A DNA stretch of 64,000 bases from Punica granatum (lineage: Eukaryota > Streptophyta > Magnoliopsida > Myrtales > Lythraceae), in the NCBI RefSeq assembly GCF_007655135.1, contig NC_045127.1:12843001-12907000 (forward strand). The letters run 5' to 3'. This document shows, piece after piece, positions 10,912-24,311 of this stretch (positions within the stretch are counted from its first letter, which is position 1; each line of letters opens with the position of its first letter). A program made the position numbers and the translations under genes. Below the pieces are notes generated by a model. That model saw nothing but the letters and a program-made list of their open reading frames with translations, was not told the DNA's origin and ran no database searches.

Positions 10912-13514
10912 TGTCCTAGCACCTCTAAGTCGAGAATGGTTATACCTAGTCCCGGGATGCGGGATGAGATTGTAAAAAGTCGGGTTTGGGTGGTTTTTGC
11001 TTGAACAGACTCGAATGGCAACAACAAACTCAGCTGGAAGATGTCTCGACCCGACTGGGCAGTTTTCAGGTCGGAGGTCACCACGGCGTCTCCCGATGGA
11101 ATTTTAAGGCAAGGCCAGTGGCTCTTGACTCCTAAATGACCCCCGGAGGTGGCTGTAGTGGTCGTGTGGTTCCAGACTTGTCGGGTTGACCCATATAGCT
11201 CTGCAAAAATCACGAAAATAGAGTACGTCTGGAAAACAGACCCGACTGGGCAGTGTTCGGGTCGGATGTCACCACGGTGTCTCCCGATGGAATTTTGAGG
11301 CAAGGCCAGTGGCTCCCAACTCCTAACTGACCCCTGGAGGTGATAGTGATGGTCGTTTGTCGAAAAGGGTCTCGGATTGACTCGATCTGCAAGAAAACCG
11401 CAAGGATAATTAAAAAAATCGACCCGACTAGGCAATTGGGTTGGGTTAAAACCGACGAGTTTTTCTTAGATTTCTCGACTCCTTGACACCCTAGGGTTGT
11501 GTGGGGGGATGTTTGATGGGTTTTGACAACTCAAACTGATCTGGAAGGCCTTGAAACCCGGGTTTCCATTTTTGACCCGAAAAGACTGTTTTTCTGTTTG
11601 GTTTTTGTGGTAGGCTGTCCCGCTGGGGTGGAGGCTTCAAACTTAAAATCTAAGCCCAGAAATGGATAGAGGGAGTCGAAAACATGTGGGATATGAAGTT
11701 TGGTGAAGTTTGGATTTAAGCCAGGATGGTAAATACCATGATTCTGACTTAAATCTTTGGTGTTCTTGCTTGGTGTTGCTGAGCTATGCTTGATGCGGTT
11801 TTTGCTGGAGCTAAGGGTGAGTTGAGAGCTTTTGAAGAGTGAGAAGTGCTAGAGAGATGGCATGAAGTAAGTTGTGATTAGCTTAATGACAATACTGCAA
11901 TATATAGGCAAAACTTAATGACAATTAATGAAAGCAAAGTGCCATTAGCCTCTTGAATTAGGCTTGGCCGGTTTTGAAGAGAGGATTAAGGAAGGATTTT
12001 GATTGAATGGAGATAAGGAAGCATTAATGAATGAAAGTTGATGGTTGAGTGTAAGAAGGAGAAATCTTGATATTTTGCAAAAGGAAGACAAAGGCAAGTT
12101 GTCTTCTTGGCTCGATGAAGAAGATCACAAGAGAGGGGTAGTTCTTCTTGGCTTTGGCAAGGGGAAGAAGATGCCGTGGGTCCCACACGGGTTGGAGGTG
12201 AATCGGGAATGCTCGGATGTCGATTGGTTACATGTTCGAGTTCTATGCCTCGTAAGAACGTCGTATCGACAATATGCGTGAGAAAACGACCCAGATGAGC
12301 CTAAGATTGCTCATTTTGCATGAGAAATGCTCGTGTGGTTTTTAGGCACGAAAGCCAGTTTTGCTCATTTCAGGCGATCAGAGCAAAGTTAGCCATTTTT
12401 GAATGCACATCTCATGTCTGCATTCCGAATTGGTCGTTTTGACGTGCATTGTTAATCAGACCGAATAGTTGACCCTTAAGCCGGTTTGCAAATGTGAAGC
12501 CGGAGACGTCCTAGGAGTCCGAAGCCGGATTTCTCAGAGTGCTTTCTGAGTTGCTCGGATAATCCGAAGATCGCTGCGATCTCTGTTCGTTGAGAATAGA
12601 CCCCAAAGGATTGAAAAAGTGAATCTGAGACCCTAAAAGCATTGTACTTAGGGTCTAGATGGATTGTGCAATTCTGTCTAAGGATTTTACGTTGAGCCTT
12701 GGGATGAGTAGCACTGTATTGGCTAACCATCCAACGTCAAGTTTCTGCCAAAAGGACATCCGGTTATGGATTTCCGTCAAAAACGGTCTTTTCTGCCATT
12801 TAGAGGTCATTCGAGAAACTGAAAGGAATATTGCAAACTTATTTGCCCAATTGCGTTTGTCCACTGTAGTTTTTGGGGCAATACATGGCTAACTTGGTTT
12901 GTCGATGTTCTGTCATACCAGTCTCCGAAAATGGTTATCCGTTGAAAGGTATGCTTGTTCTACCGCTCGAGAGTCATTCGAGGAGTCTGTGTGACTTTCG
13001 AGAGATGACCTGAAGCAATGCTCATGCTCTGTGTAATTGCTGGATGTGGCTGTATCTGACATCGGGCATTAACTTTTCTTTGGAAACCGGCATTTTTGGA
13101 CTCCCATTGAAATGTTGTCTCTATATAGAAAGTTGTTCTGTATAGAGCGGATCATCTGCAAAATACGTTTGAAGACACTTTTCATCTGTTTGGCACCGCT
13201 AGGGATTTTTGGAGTCCAATATTGATTATCTTCTGATGGTCGAGCGAACCAGCAGAAAATAGCACTATCGGCGATATATTCTGAAAACACCGATTTGGCT
13301 GCCGTCTGGGCTCCCTTTTGCTCTATATGTTGCTAGATGATTATGCATGTTCTTCTGTCATGCGCTTGAATCATCTGCCTATCTCTGCTGACTTGAGAAT
13401 AAATAGCAATTTGCTACTTTATCGAGCCCTCTTATGCGTGGATGCTCAAGTCATTGTCTAAATTACTGTTGATAGGCATCGCCTAAATCGGTGAGCCAAA
13501 ATGGGGTGTTGACA
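10912..13514 (-). mobile_element. Degenerate long-LTR segment, minus strand (second copy)
   Basis: On the minus strand it begins TGTCAACACCCCATTTTGG at 13,514 and runs to 10,912. It is collinear with 16,107-18,612 throughout, for example AATGGTTATACCTAGT near the left end and AAAGGACATCCGGTTATGG near 12,750 and 17,850. The TGTC-CACCCC start is common in plant Gypsy LTRs and recurs on the plus strand at 25,799. Its left edge interrupts copy D of the orphan family. No target duplication matches across this segment. Confidence 0.55.
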
Positions 13515-16500
13515 CCTGTTTACGACTAGAAAGTCAAGGGCCGGTGAATTGCTTGGGTCTAGGGGTAATGATACACCTAGTTTTGCTAAGGTATTGGTCG
13601 TTGCGGAACCGGAAAATCTGAGTTTGAGGGTTCACGTTACGTGCGGGCCTATATCTCATACGCCCTTTCGGTACTCTAGCTTGCCAGGCATGCCGTTTTA
13701 TTTATTTATCGCGTGGATTAGGCTGCACTCGACTTACACATTTTGAAACCGTAAATTCGATGAACTAAACGATGCGGGTTGAGAAACCGAGAGAAAAGTA
13801 AGCCCATATGTCAAGGAATTGGTTCACAACCCTCACATTACGGTTCACCAGACCATGATGGTCGAATTCTTGTGTGAACCAAAACCGCGAAAGCTTGGGT
13901 TTACTCTCATCTGGGCAAGCATTGGACCGACTCCATTAGTTCGACTCTCGGATTGTTAACTCGCCGACTGGGATTCTTACAGAAATGAATGTACAAAGTA
14001 AATATCCTCACAGTGCTCTCAAAATAATACAAATTACAAGTTACAGATGCTTGAATCCCAGTCAGTTTGCATTCTGCTATTATTCGCTCTAACTCACTGT
14101 GAGTTGAGAGAAAAGACCGAAATAGAAATTCAAATGCACGCTCGGTGAATGGGGGGTTGGATCCCGCGATCGATGGTTGGGGCGTTAGACTCCAAGTGCA
14201 ATGCGACCTATGGGTCAAGCTCGACTTGCATGAACAAAAAAAAGCATAAAAAAAACAAACAGCATGCAAATAGCAGACAATGTGTTTGTTATCGCCAAGT
14301 TTACGTGAGTTAGCAAGTTATTAACCTGTGGTATTTTGGCATGCAAATATCCTACTCTAAACAGACAAACGTGTTTAAAGCATCTTACATTCGGCTTTAT
14401 TTCAAGGACCTGACAGACATGATGTCTGTAGTCAAGTCCTCTTTGCGTGGATTGCTTTTAAAAGTTATTTTGTATTGCAATAATGCAGTGCTTACAAATT
14501 ATTACAGAACAAGTCTTTCTACCTGAAAAGCCTAGAACCTAAGGCCTTAACCCACTTTTACCCGTGAATGCTTAAGTCGAATGCATGCTTAGTCAAGTAA
14601 CTATGTTTTGATCCAGAATATTAGACTAATCCCCGAAAGCTATTCTAGGATGATAGAAACTCCTCAATCAAATAAGAAGGGCTATGCAAATGAACTTGCA
14701 CCTAGACAGGTAGTCCATCCTTATCCTGATGCTGTTGTGCTTCTGTTAAGTTAACCCTAGGGGTGTCGCTAAATTGCAAAATGACGATTTTGCCCTTGAC
14801 TTGAAAATTATTTTCAGGAAAAGGGAAACAACGCAATGCGGGCCACCTCAGCCTGTAGCCTTTGTCGACCAATTCCCTGGATCTTCCAAGGTTATGCAAG
14901 AAACCCGAAAAAGCCAAAGAACAGGTCGATCTGCCTGAAAGTGATCTAGAAATATCTTCTGTATTATAACCTGAGTTACCTAAAATCAAGTAGAAACTCA
15001 AGTCAAGACGTGCAAGCTCTTTCTAGACATCCATGCTACATCGAACTGCGCGTCTTGGGATTTTGAAAATGCGAGTTTTGAAATGGGCATTAACGTCATT
15101 TTGCAACTTGTCGACGTGAGTTACCGGTTAATAGCCAATTCATGCATGCTTATTAATGCCAAGTGGATTAATCATGTAGGCTTCCCGATTAACCCGTTAG
15201 TGGAATTATTGCTTGTGAATTATTGTCGAATATAGCAAATGTGCGGTTACAAACAATCGGACAGATAAGGAATTGACCTCCTGAATGGAGTCTGAATACC
15301 CAAAAAGCTTAATTTGATGAAAACGATTCGTGACATGGCGACTAAGACGGGTCCAGGAAAGTTGAGGAAAATTTGGTCAAAATGACCAAAATACCCTCGG
15401 ACGCTAATGGACTTGCAAAAGTCTCCAATATGCGAATCCATGCTCGTTGCTTGACAAATAACATTTTAATGCGCAGTTTGCGATGATATTGAAATTGTAA
15501 TTGCACAAAATTCGAGAAATTGATTTCATTGAGGTAAAGAGACCGTTCTTGACCCGAATAAGGTCAAGGAGTCCTCGGCCCTTTCCTCTTGAGGATGGTC
15601 GTGAGCCTCATTGACCCGTTTCGGGTTCTAGGTGGTCTCTTTAACCCGATTTCAATTATTTCTCGCATGCTCAAACATCAAACACGAAGAATAACATGTA
15701 TTTTGCAAAGTCGGTATCACCATGACTTGAAAAACACATTTAAACATGCAAACATGCATAAACATGTTATTTATGGAATCGATAAAACAATACTGACTTC
15801 ATGGATGCGGAAAAACATAAAAACTCTGGAAACGACCTAAGTCAGAGCAAGGAGACCGACCTCAATCCGAAAAAACCAAGAAGAGCTCTCGGCTACCTCC
15901 TTTGGGGTGAAGCCGAGAGCTTCCTTGGGTTACCCGAACCAAGACGGTCTCTTCGACTCCGATTTAAACCTTTTCCTGACATGCTTGACACGATATACGA
16001 TGTAGACATGGATGATATAACATAAAAATGCATAAAAATACAATCTTGCATGCAAATCATACTTGAAACACGTTATTACCCCACAAATGCAAAGAAAACG
16101 TAAAAGTCCTAACTCCTCTAAGTTGGGAATGGTTATACCTAGTCTCGATATGTGGGAGGGAACCGTTAAAAGTCGGGTTGGATTACCGACGGGTCAGTTT
16201 CTAGTTGATTTAGCTTGTACAAACCCTAATGGAAGCAAGCCAAGAGGATGCTTAACGTCTCTACGGTGGTCTCTACAGACCCTCGTAGATTTTCAGGAAA
16301 ACAGGAGCAAAGTCGGGTTAGTAAATAGAAAACAGACTCGACTGGGCAGTCTAGAAAGAAACGATTGTAGGGGTGGCTCCCAATGATCTTTGGCTGCAAG
16401 GTCGGTGGCTCCTAACTCCTAAGAGACCCCCGGAGGTGACTATGGTGGTCGTTCAGTGAAAAGAGCCTCAGGTCGACCTGATCAGCAAGAAAAAGTAAAG

Positions 16501-18612
16501 ACTGTCTAGGAAAACTAACTCGACTGGGCAGCGGGCTGAATCGTCTTGCTGGGTTAATGAGTCGTGTGGACACTGGACTTCTGGACACTCTTAAGTCGTG
16601 TGTGAAGGTGGCTAATGAGTCGTGGCAGCTCAAACCGACCCGCAAGGCTCGGAAACAACGCATGCAAAAACTTACCTGACTGGGCAGAACTGACCCGACT
16701 GGAACGTCCGGGAAAGAATTGGCTGATCTGATGGGTTGGAGGCTTCAAATGAAAAATCTAAGCTCGTAAATGGACTTAGGGGGTCCAAAATATGTAGGAT
16801 ATGAAGTTTGGTGAAGTTTGGATTTAAATCAAGATGGTGATCACCATGATTCCCAACTTATGTCTTTCTTGATTTTTACTTGTTGTTGGCTGAGCTGAAG
16901 CTTGATGTTAGCTGCGGTTTTGCTGAGGGTTTTGAGAGTGTTTGCTTGAGTGTTTGAGTTTGAAGAAGATGCAATGTGTGTGTGTGTTTGCTTAATGAAG
17001 ACTAAGGTATATAAATGCAAAGCTTAAGTGCAATTAGTAAAAGCAAAGTGCAACTAAGGGGAGAGATTAAGAGGGGCGGTTTTGTTGATGATCATTAGGG
17101 ATGGATGAGGATGGATTGAAGCATTAATGGATGGATGGTGATGGTTGAGTAGGAAAATGGAAGACTTAGATAATTTGAAGAAGATAGAGTTGGAAGTTGG
17201 CTTCTTATCTTCATGAAGATGAAGAAGACAAGGGAGAGGTTGTCTAGGGTGAGGTGAGGCTGCATGGGGGCTGATCCGTGGGTCCCACGGGACCTTGGGG
17301 ATGAGTCGGGGAAGTTTGGCTTTCGGTTGGTCGCGCGTTCGAGGTTCGTGGCTCAAATGAACGTCGAATTGTCGATATGCGTGCTAAAATGATCCAAATA
17401 GCCCAAGATAGTCCATTTTGCATAAGAAAATGTTCGGGTGGTTTTGGGGCTCAGAAGCCGATTTTGCTTGTTTTAGGCGATCAGAGCAAAGTTAGTCGTT
17501 TCTAATAACGTATCTCATCTCTGCATTCCTCATTGGTCATTTTGATATGCATTATCAATCAGACTGAATAATTGACCAATAAGTCAGTACTGCAAATGTG
17601 GAGCCCAAGACGTCCTAGGATTCCGCAGTCGGATTTCTCAGATTACTTCCTGGGTTGCTTGGGTGATATGGATATTGCTGCGATCTTTATTTGTCGAAAA
17701 TAGATCTCGAAGGACTGTCAAGTGACATTTGGAATCATTCTAGAACCATTGGGAGGCCTAGATGACTTATGCAATTTGAGAATTCCACATTGAGTCTTGG
17801 GATAAGTAGCACTATGTTGGCCAATCATCCGACATCAAGTTTTCGCCAAAAGGACATCCGGTTATGGATTTCCATTGAAAACGACATTTTCTGCTCTTCG
17901 AAGGTCACTCAGGAAACTGAAAAGGATTATGCAGTCTGATTTGACCATTTACGTCTATCCGCTGTAGTTTTTGGGACAATGCATGGCTAACTTCATTTGC
18001 TGATGTTTCGTCAGATCAGTCTCCGATTATGCATTAAAGTTGAAATGTGTGCTTGTTCTATCGCTCGGGAGACATTTGAGGAGTCTGCGCGACTTCCGAG
18101 GGGCAATCTAAAGCGATGCTCATGATCTGTGAAACCGCGGAGTATGATTGTATTTGACATAGGGCATTAGCTTTTGTCTGATGAACCGACATTTTTGTAC
18201 TTCTTCTGAAAAGTTGTCTGTATGTCAGAGATTGCTTTGTATAGAACAGCTAATTTGTAAAAAATGTTTGGAGATACTTTTCATCTGTTTGGCACCGTGA
18301 GGGATTTTTGAAGCCCAATATTGGATATCTTTCGGCAGCTCATTGAACCAGCGAAAAATAGCACTGTCAGCGCTGTATTCTGTAAATGCCGGTTTGGGAA
18401 CTGTTTGGGCTCTCTGTTTGCTCTGTATATTGCTGATGACCAAGAGAGTTCTTTTGTTGTGCGCTCGAGTCCTCAACTTGTCTTTATTGACTTGAGGATG
18501 AATAGTGACTCGCTGCTCTGTCGAGCCTTCTTTTGAATCGATGCTTATGTCATAGGCTGAATCGCTATTGTAAACATTGCTTGAAATGTTGAGCCAAAAT
18601 GGGGTGCTGACA
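13515..18612 (-). mobile_element. Degenerate long Gypsy-type LTR (Tat/Ogre-like), minus strand
   Basis: Starts TGTCAGCACCCCATTTTGG at 18,612 on the minus strand. Its first ~2.5 kb match 10,912-13,514. Its last part (about 14,040 down to 13,515) matches the 3' part of the plus-strand LTR at about 27,840-28,196, with shared GTAAGAATCCC(A/G)GTCGG, TCGAATTTACGGT and TTAGCAA landmarks. This is therefore one ~5.1-kb LTR lacking its final ~115 bp and primer site, directly abutted by the start of a second LTR. No gag-pol coding is present. Confidence 0.5.
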
Positions 18613-21271
18613 AGGGGCAAAAGCATCCAAAATAAGGAATTGATCATACGAACAATCCATATCCGTATTATTGACAAGATACCGTCCTACGTGTTGGTCA
18701 CTCTTCCTTATCATTCATCCTTCAAAGTCATTCGAATCAGTCTCCCGTATAGACATAGTGAGATTTAAGTAAAATCGTGCCAACCCACTTTGAATTAAGC
18801 AAAGACCATCGCAAAACTCAGCCCGTACCATAAACCCACCATCAAATCATGTAAATCATGCTAAAGGAGCTCAACTCGATCAGTAAAACATCGTCCCATG
18901 CAGCCCTTACCTTGGACTCGACCTAAAGTCGACATAACCATGCCAAACGAGCTCGAAACATTGAAGAACGCATAGCATAACTCAGCCACACAGTTAGCGA
19001 CAATATCAAGTTCAATAAAACGAGTTAAAATGCCATGAATGATCAAGAGATCACTACACAGCTCTGCATCTTCATCAAGGATAGTTTCCAATCATCAAAA
19101 GAAAGCTAAGTCATCATAAATCGAGCCACGAACCTTGACATGACTCAGTCCACAACATAAACGTGACCTCAAGTTGTCGAAACCATGTTAGAACAGCTAG
19201 CACTCGTTTATTGATTGAATTTCTGAATTGTAACAAAGTAGCAACAGCTCAGAAAATAGCTCATGGAGCTCGAGGGGAAGCACGACTGCAGCTCAGGAGC
19301 TTAGCGGGGGAGAGAGATGCAAACAGCTGCATGCTGAGGAAGCGAGCAACAGGCTTTACAGCAGGAAGAGCAATATAACGAAGGGCACAACATACATGTA
19401 AGCAAACCAAAGGAGAACCAAAAGAGTGAGAACAAGAAGAGAATCAAGGCAGGACACTTAGCTCTGGTCTGTGCTGCCGTCTCCTCTGGTGTGCTACTGT
19501 CAAGCCGAAGAAAAAGCCAACCAAGAGTGAGGATGACATGGAGTGTACTGGTTGTTGCTGCTGTGTTTTCCTTTGACCGAACCAGAGAGGGAGCGAGAAC
19601 AGAAGAAGATGCCCCTCATGTTGACGGCCTGGTGAGCTGAAGATGTTGATGGTCTGATGAAATTTGATGTGTCCGGGGAATTCAAAACAAAAATCGAGAT
19701 TTGCCTGTCTTTGTTGAAGCCGAAAAGAAAGAGGGGGAGAGAGAGAGAGGCTGAACTGATGGGAGATGGTGATGGGGAGTGTCTGTTGCAGAGCCGAGAG
19801 CCCGATTGCCTCCATGAGCGGCTGTGCTGTTTTTTTTTTTTTTATGAACAAGGAGAAGAAACAGAGGGTGGATGTGATAGAGAAGTTGGTGATGTGATGA
19901 TCAATAGCCTTGTTGCAGAGCTGCCGTGAGAAGAAGAAGAAGATGGCATCGAGATGGAGTTGGTGATGTTGGTTGCGTGAAGAAGGAAAAGAAGCAGAGG
20001 AGAGAGTGGAGATGGCAGGTGATGGAAGCTGCCTTTTATCAGTTGCCAGTCGGTAACAGAGAAGCAAAGGATGGATTTTCTGCTGAAGATCAAAAGATGC
20101 AGAGCTGGTTGCAGGTTCAGCCAGTCAAACAAGTTGCATGGGATGATGAACATGGCATGAGGATTAGTTGAAATGAATCGGAGCCGAGATTTGCTGCGGG
20201 CGTAGCAGTGCAAGTTGCAATCTGTTGCAGGAAGGGAAAAAGGAAAAAGAAAAGAAGAAGAAGAAGAAGAAGAAGACAGAAAGGAAGAAGAGGTGGCAAG
20301 CTTCGAAGGGGGATCGGCCTTGTGGCCGATCTTGCTGACAAGGTTTGTTTTTCTTGTTTTTCTCTTCTTCTTTTTTTAATAAATATATATATATAAATTT
20401 ACTCGTACGCGCGTATTCGGAGAAATTCGATTTCTCAGGAACTATCAACTTTTCTAGAATGAAAATTACGAAATTGAGACATTCGAAAATTAATCAGCTT
20501 CATGAGAACTACAATTTGTATTGACGAAGATCGAATCTCGATAAAAGTCGATATCAAGCCTTCGCAACACATCGGTCGTAATAGCTTGATTATTTTCGAA
20601 TTTCTCATCTTTTCAATTGGATATGCGAAAAATGATATGGGACCACCGTTGTGTTCAGAAAAATTCAAAAATCGATATTATGTAGAAAAATATTTTTCAA
20701 GCCCGATTATCGTCTCGAATTTTGAAAAATCGAAATTGATGCACGCAGGGCCTGAAATTCCCTCCTTTCAATTGGATACCCGAAAAATGATTCGGGATTA
20801 CCATTGCGTTCAAAAAAATTTGGGGATTAATATTATGCAATATATATATATATATATATTTTATGGCCCCAAGTTTTGTTTCAGGTTTTGAAAATCAAAC
20901 CTAACACTCGTAAAGCCTGGAAACGTCCCGTAGAGTATTTTTCTGAAAAATGTGAAATTTGGAATTAAATTAAGGAAATGCCGCAAGTTTAAAAGTCGTG
21001 AATGTCTGGGCAATTAATCAAAATACTTCCCTTCAATGGATGATAGAAATGACAACTTAGCGCTTCCCCCTCGTGATCAAGCTGGGTAGTTGATTTCCAA
21101 TTCTCATCGTGATGCGATAATTTGTGCCTTGCTCCCAAGGCTATATGGTTGACATGTCCTACCCGACTGTGAATAGTAACATGATGATTGCTCGATGATT
21201 TTTCTATTGCGGATCAAGGGTTGTCATTAGATATATACATATGTATATATATATACATACATACATATATA
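18613..21271. repeat. Unclassified repetitive DNA with a ~156-bp tandem duplication
   Basis: No convincing gene. The segment near 20,600-20,880 has two diverged copies, about 156 bp apart, of a block with TTTCAATTGGATA and CGAAAAATGAT. Purine-rich runs such as (GAA)n near 20,255-20,276 create long but meaningless ORFs on both strands. A TA-rich microsatellite precedes the next element. Likely more LTR-type sequence; family not determined. Confidence 0.35.
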
Positions 21272-23035
21272 CAGTGTTATCAGAACTGGACCGGACCGGA
21301 CGGTTCGACCGGTCGGACCAGAAACCAGACCTATATTCGGTCCGTTTAGCTTAAAAACTGAAAATGCACAAATAGACCGGTGAATCCAAAAAACCGGCCG
21401 GTTTTTACATAAATCCATCGAACCCAATCGAATCAGCCGATTTCATGGGTTTAGAATTTTGAGAAAACTATCACTGTCATCCCTCTACTTGTACCTTGCC
21501 ACCACTTAAGTCCCTCATCAATTTTTGCCATCAATTTCGCTTAAACGTTGGGGTTCCGTCAATCAATTTAGTCCCAGCCGTCAATGTCACTAACGGATGT
21601 CTGACGTGGCTGCCTGGTTGGACAAAACGGTGTCAAAAAATAATTTTCTAATCTGACTTTCTAAAACTGTCACAATGATCCTTTTACTTTTCTCAAGCCA
21701 CCACTTTAGTCCCTCTTCAATTTTTGCCACCAATTTGGCCTAAATGTTGGAGTTTCGTCTATTAATTTCGTTATCCTCGTCAATGTCACTAACGAATGTC
21801 TAATGTAGCTGCCTTGTTAGAAAAATGAGGTCAAAAAATTATTTTTAATCAGAGTTTCCAAAACGAGGAGGGACTAAATTGGTGGCTCAAGGAAAGTAAA
21901 AGAATGACAGTAATAGGGACTAAATTGGTGGCTCAAGGAAAGTAAAAGGATGACAGTGATAGTTTTGAAAAATTAGATTAAAAAATTATTTTTTTGACAC
22001 CGTTTTGTCCAACGAGGCAGCCACGTTAGACATCCGTTAATGACATTGACGGCTGGGACTAAATTGATTGACGAAACCCCAACGTTTAAGCGAAATTGAT
22101 GGCAAAAATTGATGAGGGACTTAAGTGGTGGCAAGGTAGTAGAGGGATGACAGTGATAGTTTTCTCTAGAATTTTTAAAGGAAATCCGGATCCCCCGACT
22201 CGAAACTGAAATTGAGCACAGTTGAATCAAATCAAAATCGATTGAAACGGTGGAAGGAAACCCTAGTCTTCTTCATCTTCACTCTTTTGTCTGAAACGGC
22301 ATCCAGACGCAGCACGACAATAGAGCTTGACCTCTACATGCAAGACACGAGTCTAGCCGCACGACACGGCAGCTCCTGAAATGGCAAGAGGCACATCTTG
22401 ACCTCTACAGGCAAGGCACGGTTCGAGCTTCCTCTTCCTCTTCTCCTTTTCTCAGGGTTTTGATGGTGTTGAGGAAGTGGGTGCGGGAGATGGAGTGAAT
22501 CGTGTCGCTAAGCTTGTCGGTATGAATGGTATGGAGGGGAAACTAACTTCGTTGCTGCTCATGAACCCGTAGGAGTTGGCTGCCCAAAGAGCCTCTTCTT
22601 CGTCAACCAGAGGTCAATGAGATCTTGAAGCTTCCCCAGCGCCGGCGCAGTGAGCTACTTCATGGGAATTTAGTTTGGAAGTCCCAGATCTTTCGAGAAC
22701 TGCCTCCACCTAGAGTGAATCCAACATCCCATCTGATGGAGGATTCTAGAATCTAGAGTGAGAAGCAGTGGGAAACATGGAAAGTTCTCGTTCGTGGGAG
22801 GGATTTGGGTTTCTGGGGGCAATGGAACATTTGGACTTTTCAGTCCATTCCAAACGGCACCGTTTTTTTTGTTGTGCATTTATTTTATTCATCATTTTTT
22901 TCTGTTTTTCATAATAATTATGTATTATATAATTTTTAATTAAACGTGCGGTTGGACCCATCAAACCCACCCCGGTTGAACCCATCGAACCCATGAACCC
23001 ATATCTCGACCGGTTCAACGTCCGGTCGTAAAAAA
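21272..23035 (+). mobile_element. hAT-like CCGG-rich element, interrupted by a MITE
   Basis: Begins CAGTGTTATCAGAACTGG and shares about 180 bp with the minus-strand copy at 640-828. CCGG-rich, GGTTCAACG-like sequence returns near 22,940-23,030, which may be the other end, although an exact inverted terminus is not visible. The interior (22,240-22,700) is GC-richer and of unknown origin. The 706-bp MITE at 21,461-22,166 is nested within it. Confidence 0.4.
21461..22166. mobile_element. 706-bp Mutator-type MITE with long inverted arms
   Basis: Outer inverted repeat begins GAGAAAACTATCACTGTCAT at 21,461 and ends with its reverse complement at 22,166. The arms are about 190 bp each and diverged. 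Inner partial copies of the same arms occupy 21,660-21,960. The flanks carry a perfect 9-bp duplication, TAGAATTTT (21,452-21,460 and 22,167-22,175), as expected for Mutator-type insertion. No transposase is encoded. Confidence 0.85.
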
Positions 23036-23185
23036 GGAAATGCAAATTATTTATTATCATAAATTCTTCTTGCAAATTATTACTTTCAAAAAGTTTTAAA
23101 TAGATTTATCTTGTACTTTTTCAAAAGTGTCCAATATTAAAACATGCTTATTACGTACCAATAGATTTTTTTTTATCGTTATTAA

Positions 23186-23213
23186 CTAGTCCTGAAGCCC
23201 GTGCGTTGCACGG
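23186..23213 (-). mobile_element. Helitron-like 3' terminus
   Basis: On the minus strand: a hairpin CCGTGCAACGCACGG, then CTTCAGGA, then CTAG followed by T. A GC hairpin a few bases before CTRR with a T flank is the standard plant Helitron 3' end. The 5' TC end was not located and may be lost beyond the hAT MITE at 23,362. Confidence 0.5.
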
Positions 23214-23361
23214 TATAGTTCCATCAATTTGAAAAAAAATTAAAAAGAAAACTTACTTGGAAAATAAAAAGTGAAATAAAAATAATAAAATAAACAAACA
23301 ATCTTAGCGTTTAGTAGTAGAATAAGTTACTTTTTGAGAGCTTGTGTATATGAGTAGCAAT

Positions 23362-24041
23362 TAAGAGTGTGCAGGTCCGAGTACTCTATTTTTTCACGAT
23401 ACCAAACCCTATCCTGTAGGGGATAGGTGTCAAGATTTTGGAACCGGATCCTACCCTGTTGAAAATTAGAACTGGAGCCTACCCAAAACCTGAATAATAC
23501 TATGGGTTCCGGGTAGCATGTTGGAATCTGTAATTTTTTTCTCTCTTCAAGCACAATAAATGAACTAAATAACTAAAATCGAAAATATCTCACTCACAAT
23601 CACGCAAAACAAATAAATGTCGATATAGATTAATCGAATCACGTACATCCACAAGACTAAAGGATTATATAACTCTTCTTATGATTATATAATAGACAAA
23701 GCAAATACCCAATTAAAATATTATGTAGCTATTTAGCAAAAAAAAGGATGATGTAGCTCTTCTTAGTAGACAAAGCAAATAAGCTCTCTTTAGAATTCTA
23801 TAGGTACTACATCGTACATAAAGAATTATATAAATATAAAATAATTTTTTTTAGAAAAAATATAGGCCTCGAGTACCGGTTTCGTGGGTACCCAATATGT
23901 TGGAGCCGGAACTTATTTTCATCAGTTTCTTAAGTTACTACTGGGATCCGACCCTGTTTTCAATTGGAAATACCTGGACCATACCCTGACGAGTAGGTTT
24001 CAACCGATTCTTGTTATATTCGATATCCATGCACACCCCTA
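23362..24041. mobile_element. 680-bp hAT-type MITE
   Basis: Termini TAAGAGTGTGCA on the left and TGCACACCCCTA on the right are imperfect inverted repeats. They are flanked by a perfect 8-bp duplication GTAGCAAT (23,354-23,361 and 24,042-24,049), the hAT length. Arms are rich in GGTACC and CCGGA boxes; the centre is AT-rich with no coding potential. Confidence 0.85.
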
Positions 24042-24311
24042 GTAGCAATACCTTTTAAGGGATGGAAACTCACATCACCAATCTTGAAAAAGAATATGAA
24101 AAAAGTAAAAAAAAAATAATGAAAAATAAAGGAACAAAAAATTTCGATAAAAATGAGAGAAAAATTAAGGCATAAATTTAATCAACATACTTGTATCGAG
24201 AAAGAGGCATAGTTTTGAGAACTCACATCTAGTTGTAGACGTAATTTTTTAGAGTTGAATAGGCTCCTATTGATGTGTGTGGTAATTCATAATTATAAGT
24301 ATCATACAGAG

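Noticed and set aside
10872..11435. 187-codon minus-strand ORF
   Set aside because: It spans the junction between orphan-family copy D and the LTR repeat and contains internal duplicated LTR sequence, so it is not a gene.
10912..13514. Interpretation as a solo LTR
   Set aside because: Ends begin TG and end CA, but the flanks (TGTCA left, CCTGT right) do not form a target duplication, and the right edge joins other LTR sequence.
19444..20448. Long ORFs on both strands (up to 207 codons)
   Set aside because: Driven by purine-rich simple sequence such as (GAA)n. Translations are low-complexity Ser/Phe/Leu or Arg/Lys runs with no domain.
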